From: Vulcanimicrobiota bacterium | GTDB taxonomy: Bacteria > Vulcanimicrobiota > JAJTBE01 | Assembly (NCBI GenBank): GCA_021107945.1 | Contig: JAIORV010000010.1 | Location: 1 to 62,847, forward strand | DNA: 62,847 nt | Reading direction: 5' to 3' | Shown: one piece after another, positions 58,892 through 62,847 of the stretch | Layout: every line of letters starts with the position of its first letter | Position numbering within the stretch: position 1 is the first letter of the stretch | The notes under the pieces: generated by a model | Told to the model about the DNA's origin: nothing | Databases searched by the model: none | Seen by the model: the letters and a program-made list of their open reading frames with translations, nothing else | Program-made: the position numbers and the translations under genes

Positions 58892-61870
58892 TCATTCAAC
58901 TCCCACTTCTTCAATAAAACTTTGATCGTACAACCTGTATTCTTCAATTATTTCTTTGAATAGATCCGGCACTCTCTTTTTCTCCACGAATTCCCTGTCA
59001 CGCCTGGAGAAGTAGTCAGAGCGATATTTTCTGATTTTGTGCCATATCTTTCTTTTCTCGATGTTGTTTTTGGAAACGTTACTCAAACGCCTGTCAATAT
59101 CATTGAATATAATCTCGCGAAGTCCCCTGTTAAAGCGATGGAGGAGAGTGTCGATCATCTTTTCCTCTTCGTTCACTCTTCCCATGGGTTTGTTCTCGAT
59201 AAATCCGGTGTTGGGGTCCCTGTAAGTATAGACCATAAAGGAGTCATCATCTTCGTCGGGTTTGATAACGCCAAGCGCGATTCCCATATATACGCCTATT
59301 TTTGCTTTTCTCTGCTCATTCTCCGCGGGTTGAATGATCTCAACGAGAACGTCCTTATCATATTTCCTCAGGTGGAGTGGATTCTGACTCCCTCTGCTCA
59401 ATTTATCATACTTTGCCTCGTAATCGTCAATCTCGGTTATCCTTCGAACGGGAAACGCTCCTTCCTCGGTTGTGAAGAGTATCTCGTCCTTTCTGCGAAT
59501 AGGCTGAATGCCCCTCAACTGGTTGGCATCAGTGCATGATCTTTCCAGAAGCGGGAGTAAATGTTTGAATTCAGACTGTGAGGGAGATCTTCCCTCATAG
59601 ACACCAATAAGAGAGACCTTGCTGTTTGCCTTGAGTGCAAAGTCGGGAATGCTTTTGAAACGGAGAAATACTTCCGATGATGAGAAGATATTTTTCAGGT
59701 GCATCATTTGTTCGGTTTCTGTGGGATATTTCTCGAAGAATTTTTTCGCAACACTGACATCCATGATCTCTACGAAGCTTGGACTGCTGTTCTTTACGAG
59801 GGATTCACGTATTTCATTGGGCAAAAACTCGTCTTTTCTCAGGTCGAAAATGCAAATTTTGCCCATGTCTTCAAGAACTTTCTGGCCGGTAGCCGAGATT
59901 GTATCACGCTCTCTCTCCCTGTCCCTGTCCCTGAGGAAAGTGTTGTAATAATAATCAACGTCTCCCGGTTCATACAGAATGAGGCTATAGACATCCTGCC
60001 CTGATGATGTTTGAACGAGAGTTTTCTCGGAATCCCAGATACTCTTGTGAATCCTGGTTAGTTTCTCTTTGAAAAGATCAAGCTCCCTGAGTAGATATTT
60101 AGAATATTCCGCCAGTTCACCCATGATAACGATTGACATTTCCAGGATCTTCTTGTCAATCTTCCTCTTGAAATATATTGCAAGTTTCCCCGACCTCGTA
60201 TTGGTAAGTTTGTCCACCTGGTCAAGCATTACTCTCTTCTTGTCGAAAACAAACTTCTTTTTTAGCCCCTTGAGTTTTTGCATCTCATTGGCTCGTCCCT
60301 TTGAGAAGCTTCCTTCAGCTTTGGAGAGTTGATCGAATTTGCCTCGGAAATAGTCCCTGTATCGGATGAAACGCTCCTCGAGCATCTCGAGAAAATCTTT
60401 AGCATAATCAAGACCCTCCCGGTCGTTCTGTATCATTTTTGAAACAGTCTCAACAAGAAGTTCTTCCACCTGCTTCTTCTTGTCTATCTTGTTCCGGTGG
60501 ATTCCCCTGAAATATTCTCCCCATCGTTCAGGATCCTCATCACCTTCGAAAAATCTTTTCTCAATCTCTTCCGCTCTGCGATCGACAAACACGTCATACC
60601 GGTCAGGACGCTGATTCCTTATTCCGTGGAATATACTGTTCATATCCTCATCAATCCGGCTGTAATAATTCTTGCCGCTTCCGACGCCAATGAGTTCATC
60701 TTTCAAAAGGTTCTTCTTTGAAGCGTCGGTGTCAACATATAGCCTGTTATAATCAAGGAAATGATCAATGTATTCATTCATCCTTCCTGTTGTCTCTTTT
60801 TTACTGAGCCATCTCTCCACGACTTCCCTGGCAAGACGATGAGAGCATGCGTTAATTATCTTCTCCCGCGGAAAAGAGATTGTTGACAGCCCAAGGCTTA
60901 TAAAGTTGAGAGGGCATCCCAACCTGTCTGAACCTATGGCGACAGCTTGTATATTATCTCTCAAAGAGGATTTGTATTGCCCGAATTCGTGGGAGAACTC
61001 AAGGAATATATTATGAGCGACCATCTCGAAAAGATGCTCTTTCTGGCTGAAGTTAACATTACTATTTCCATTGTTAACTATATAGCAAAAATCAAACGGT
61101 GGTGGCTGGATAACGCGGGGATTAGGCTCGTTTTCCCAGTTTGCCTCGAAGTCATGATCCAGGCTGTAATGATTTAGCTCTCTCATGGCCGCATATCCCG
61201 CTCCCTTGGCCATATCCGTGCCAAACACACCGGGGAGGATCAGGTAGCCCATACGCTGATGCTCCGTGCCTGCAAGAATATCTTTTACAGTGAACGCAAG
61301 GTCAAGGAACATTCCTGATCCGGTGCCGCCGCATACAGATGTGATAATGAAAACGTTAACACCCGATGCCACTGAAGTACCGTAATTTTCCGCCATATAG
61401 CGAAGGTTGGGTTGGTTTGTAACCTGGCTATAGACACCGTTAAAAGCTTTCTTGATATTTATATAATTCAGGAAGTATGCCAGGCGTCCAATCGCCCTGA
61501 TCCCTTTTGCTCCGACTGTTATGTCCCCGCGCTCCAGGGTGGATTTATCGACCCATTCGGCAAGGTGTGGGTAGGAGCGCAGCTCGCTGTTTAATTTGTG
61601 TGTGCCCGTAACCTTGGCATGTACCAACTCCGACGGGGATAACTGGATTTTATTTAATGTATAGTCATCAATTCCGGGGATTATAGGCTTCTCGGAATCC
61701 GTATCAATGACAAGAAAACCAATAATGGGAATCTTGTCGAGATCGCCGTATTCCTGGATTATGCGTTTTCGGACCTCGAGGACAATACGCTGCCCCGTAC
61801 CGCCGAGACCTATAATTATACTGGGTCTGACAGGTCTGATGTTTGCACTTCTTGTGTGATTGGAGTTCAC
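58892..61870 (-). CDS. Bacterial tubulin-like protein (Tub_2 domain)
   Basis: A 992-residue protein with a tubulin/FtsZ-like GTPase domain in the first 450 residues: SIIIGLGGTGQRIVLEVRKR at the start, FLVIDTDSEKP, and the glycine-rich loop VCGGTGSGMFLD at about 178-189. The remaining 540 residues are charged and helical (ERYIRYRDYF, KLKGLKKKFVF), then beta-rich. This is the Tub_2 type found in diverse bacteria, much larger than FtsZ; whether it polymerises is unknown. Start is GTG with GGGGAGG upstream. The small four-helix protein at 61940 lies just upstream (69 bases), suggesting an operon and membrane coupling. Confidence 0.88.
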   Translation of the reverse strand: MNSNHTRSANIRPVRPSIIIGLGGTGQRIVLEVRKRIIQEYGDLDKIPIIGFLVIDTDSEKPIIPGIDDYTLNKIQLSPSELVHAKVTGTHKLNSELRSYPHLAEWVDKSTLERGDITVGAKGIRAIGRLAYFLNYINIKKAFNGVYSQVTNQPNLRYMAENYGTSVASGVNVFIITSVCGGTGSGMFLDLAFTVKDILAGTEHQRMGYLILPGVFGTDMAKGAGYAAMRELNHYSLDHDFEANWENEPNPRVIQPPPFDFCYIVNNGNSNVNFSQKEHLFEMVAHNIFLEFSHEFGQYKSSLRDNIQAVAIGSDRLGCPLNFISLGLSTISFPREKIINACSHRLAREVVERWLSKKETTGRMNEYIDHFLDYNRLYVDTDASKKNLLKDELIGVGSGKNYYSRIDEDMNSIFHGIRNQRPDRYDVFVDRRAEEIEKRFFEGDEDPERWGEYFRGIHRNKIDKKKQVEELLVETVSKMIQNDREGLDYAKDFLEMLEERFIRYRDYFRGKFDQLSKAEGSFSKGRANEMQKLKGLKKKFVFDKKRVMLDQVDKLTNTRSGKLAIYFKRKIDKKILEMSIVIMGELAEYSKYLLRELDLFKEKLTRIHKSIWDSEKTLVQTSSGQDVYSLILYEPGDVDYYYNTFLRDRDRERERDTISATGQKVLEDMGKICIFDLRKDEFLPNEIRESLVKNSSPSFVEIMDVSVAKKFFEKYPTETEQMMHLKNIFSSSEVFLRFKSIPDFALKANSKVSLIGVYEGRSPSQSEFKHLLPLLERSCTDANQLRGIQPIRRKDEILFTTEEGAFPVRRITEIDDYEAKYDKLSRGSQNPLHLRKYDKDVLVEIIQPAENEQRKAKIGVYMGIALGVIKPDEDDDSFMVYTYRDPNTGFIENKPMGRVNEEEKMIDTLLHRFNRGLREIIFNDIDRRLSNVSKNNIEKRKIWHKIRKYRSDYFSRRDREFVEKKRVPDLFKEIIEEYRLYDQSFIEEVGVE

Positions 61871-61939
61871 TACTTATAACCTCCCCTTGTATTTTTATAC
61901 TTTGTTAATTCTGTATCCGATATTATCAAATCGGCTGGA

Positions 61940-62356
61940 TTAAACATAAGTGTCATTATTGTCATTGTAAGTATCACCATCATCATATCCGGCAGGTTGT
62001 TTCTCGCGTAAAAAATATACCAGAATACCAATAAATATAAGTACACCAACGGCAATGTTGATTATGAGATCGAAAATCTGCCCGAATATATACAAAAACC
62101 AGAGGAAAGATAAAATTACCCCTATTATAATAGAAAGCTTCGTTGCAGTATCGGCTTCCATCCCGATTACATCGTATAATATCCTGTTCAGCCCAAGTAC
62201 ACTCAGGGAAAGTATGATAATAAGTCCCACCAAAAGGGAGACTATTTTTATCCACAATTCCTGTTTCGGCAAATCGGGAAGTTTTGCATATGCAATCGCA
62301 TATGTTATAAACACCAAAACGAGCAGAATTGTAAGAATTCTGCCTATATTTTTCAC
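61940..62356 (-). CDS. Small membrane protein with four helices, upstream of the tubulin-like gene
   Basis: A 138-residue protein with four predicted membrane helices (about 4-24, 37-58, 75-97, 100-121) and a short Asp/Asn-rich tail (DDGDTYNDNNDTYV). GTG start with GGAGGAGGAG upstream; the open frame runs further upstream to an ATG with no ribosome site. Probably anchors or partners the tubulin-like protein (inference from the 69-base spacing). No family recognised. Confidence 0.8.
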   Translation of the reverse strand: MKNIGRILTILLVLVFITYAIAYAKLPDLPKQELWIKIVSLLVGLIIILSLSVLGLNRILYDVIGMEADTATKLSIIIGVILSFLWFLYIFGQIFDLIINIAVGVLIFIGILVYFLREKQPAGYDDGDTYNDNNDTYV

Positions 62357-62655
62357 TTCTCCTCCTCCATTGCATGTAATTATTAGCATGAAATTATATG
62401 GGTTGAAGTGTCCGAATATTTTAAAACAGCTATATTTAAACAGCTACATTTAATAGGAAGATTTTGACAAATGGAAGTGAAATTCCTGTTAAAGTATTAA
62501 CTACATTTAAAACTCTGCGCCCTCGGCGATGAATAATTGCAAAAATATTTTTGAAGGGAAATGTTAGGTACTCACATTTCGCACATGCGAATTTGTTAAG
62601 AAGCAATAGAATTTATTTCAAGTGTTTTAGAGTAATAACAGGAGTTTAAAGGTGT

Positions 62656-62847
62656 TTAAGACAACACCACAATTTATTGTGGTGAATTGAGTGTAAACCC
62701 CACCGCTACAGCGTCCTAACCACTTCAGTGGTTTATCTCATAAGGAAACCGTTGAAAAGTTAAACGGGCGGCGAGACGCCACCCCCACCGTGGGAGGTAG
62801 GTTTTATAGGCTTCTAACCACCCGATTGAAATCGGGTGTTGTCTTAA
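62656..62847. mobile_element. Short element with 13-base terminal inverted repeats, cut by or ending at the window edge
   Basis: TTAAGACAACACC (62656-62668) and its exact reverse complement GGTGTTGTCTTAA (62835-62847) bound 192 bases. Inside are hairpins CACCACAATTTATTGTGGTG, AACCACTTCAGTGGTT and CCCGATTGAAATCGGG, and ACGGGCGGCGAGACGCC...CCACCGTGGGAGG. No open frame. It could be a MITE, an IS200/IS605-derived end (hairpins and GA-loops) or a structured RNA; the right end coincides with the last base, so the contig may break in a repeat. The region 62357-62655 holds a CTCTGCGCCCTCGGCG tract near 62513 and nothing else. Confidence 0.5.

Noticed and set aside
61870-62055. A reverse-strand 61-codon open frame overlapping the four-helix protein gene
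   Set aside because: It is an out-of-frame shadow of the gene with the better ribosome site and helix pattern.

Overview
The window looks like a piece of chromosome from an uncultivated, probably free-living bacterium of moderate-to-low GC content. Evidence for this is the mix of ordinary housekeeping genes (L10/L12 with an L10 leader, tRNA-Leu, grpE-dnaK-dnaJ, rsmE, cdaA-cdaR, an archaeal/bacterial-type apgM, a cysteine desulfurase) with two very large serine/threonine kinase-TPR proteins, an FHA protein, a large bacterial tubulin-like protein and many dispersed intergenic repeats. Lineages with this style of genome include Eremiobacterota/Xenobia, Riflebacteria and relatives; I cannot fix the phylum from sequence alone. 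No phage, transposase gene or CRISPR array was found.

Layout. 0.2-2.5 kb: lipoate ligase-like protein, metallo-beta-lactamase-fold hydrolase, pentapeptide protein. 2.6-14.4 kb: an accessory block holding a DUF1521-type protein with His-Gly-Pro and poly-Met tracts, a TPR/zinc-ribbon membrane protein, a YVTN propeller lipoprotein, three copies of a 78-residue Gln/Met-rich protein, a catalytically dead 5'-nucleotidase-like protein, FHA, kinase-TPR, a K+ channel and a 211-residue unknown. 14.5-24 kb: amidohydrolase-like, rsmE, TPR, tRNA-Leu, a triple-repeat secreted protein, GNAT, cdaA-cdaR, rplJ-rplL, L,D-transpeptidase. 24.7-28.9 kb: grpE-dnaK-dnaJ-hspR. 29-31 kb: RhuM, a broken dinD and a Mug-like glycosylase. 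31.5-38.6 kb: secreted protein, lipoprotein, GH13 amylase, small Cys protein, subtilase. 38.8-47.8 kb: TIM-barrel protein, cysteine desulfurase, ECF sigma/anti-sigma/giant membrane protein, and a lipoyl-PSBD-acyltransferase fusion. 48.4-53 kb: P-loop ATPase and a pseudopilin operon. 53.6-62.4 kb: kinase-TPR, apgM, tubulin-like protein, small membrane protein. The window ends in a short inverted-repeat element.

The most interesting pattern joins genes that are otherwise unrelated: the DUF1521 protein, the three small Gln/Met-rich proteins, the 211-residue unknown, the GH13 amylase and the subtilase. All begin with variants of Met-x-Gly/Ser-Met/Ile followed by Asn. None has a Sec signal peptide, although amylases and subtilases are usually exported and other secreted proteins in this window do have one. 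Most are preceded, about 75-115 bases upstream, by clusters of TTAACA-like hexamers often spaced 11 bases apart, as in boxes bound by PhoP/PhoB-type response regulators. I infer a co-regulated set with a shared N-terminal targeting or secretion signal; DUF1521 is known from the self-cleaving type III effector NopE1, which is compatible with this. This remains a hypothesis.

Intergenic space is full of repeats: a 194-base repeat in three copies, a 160-197-base composite in two copies, a long GTCATCCTGAG-type family, CGCAGAG-type tracts, GACGTCCC and GCGGGTC hairpins, and heptamer runs.
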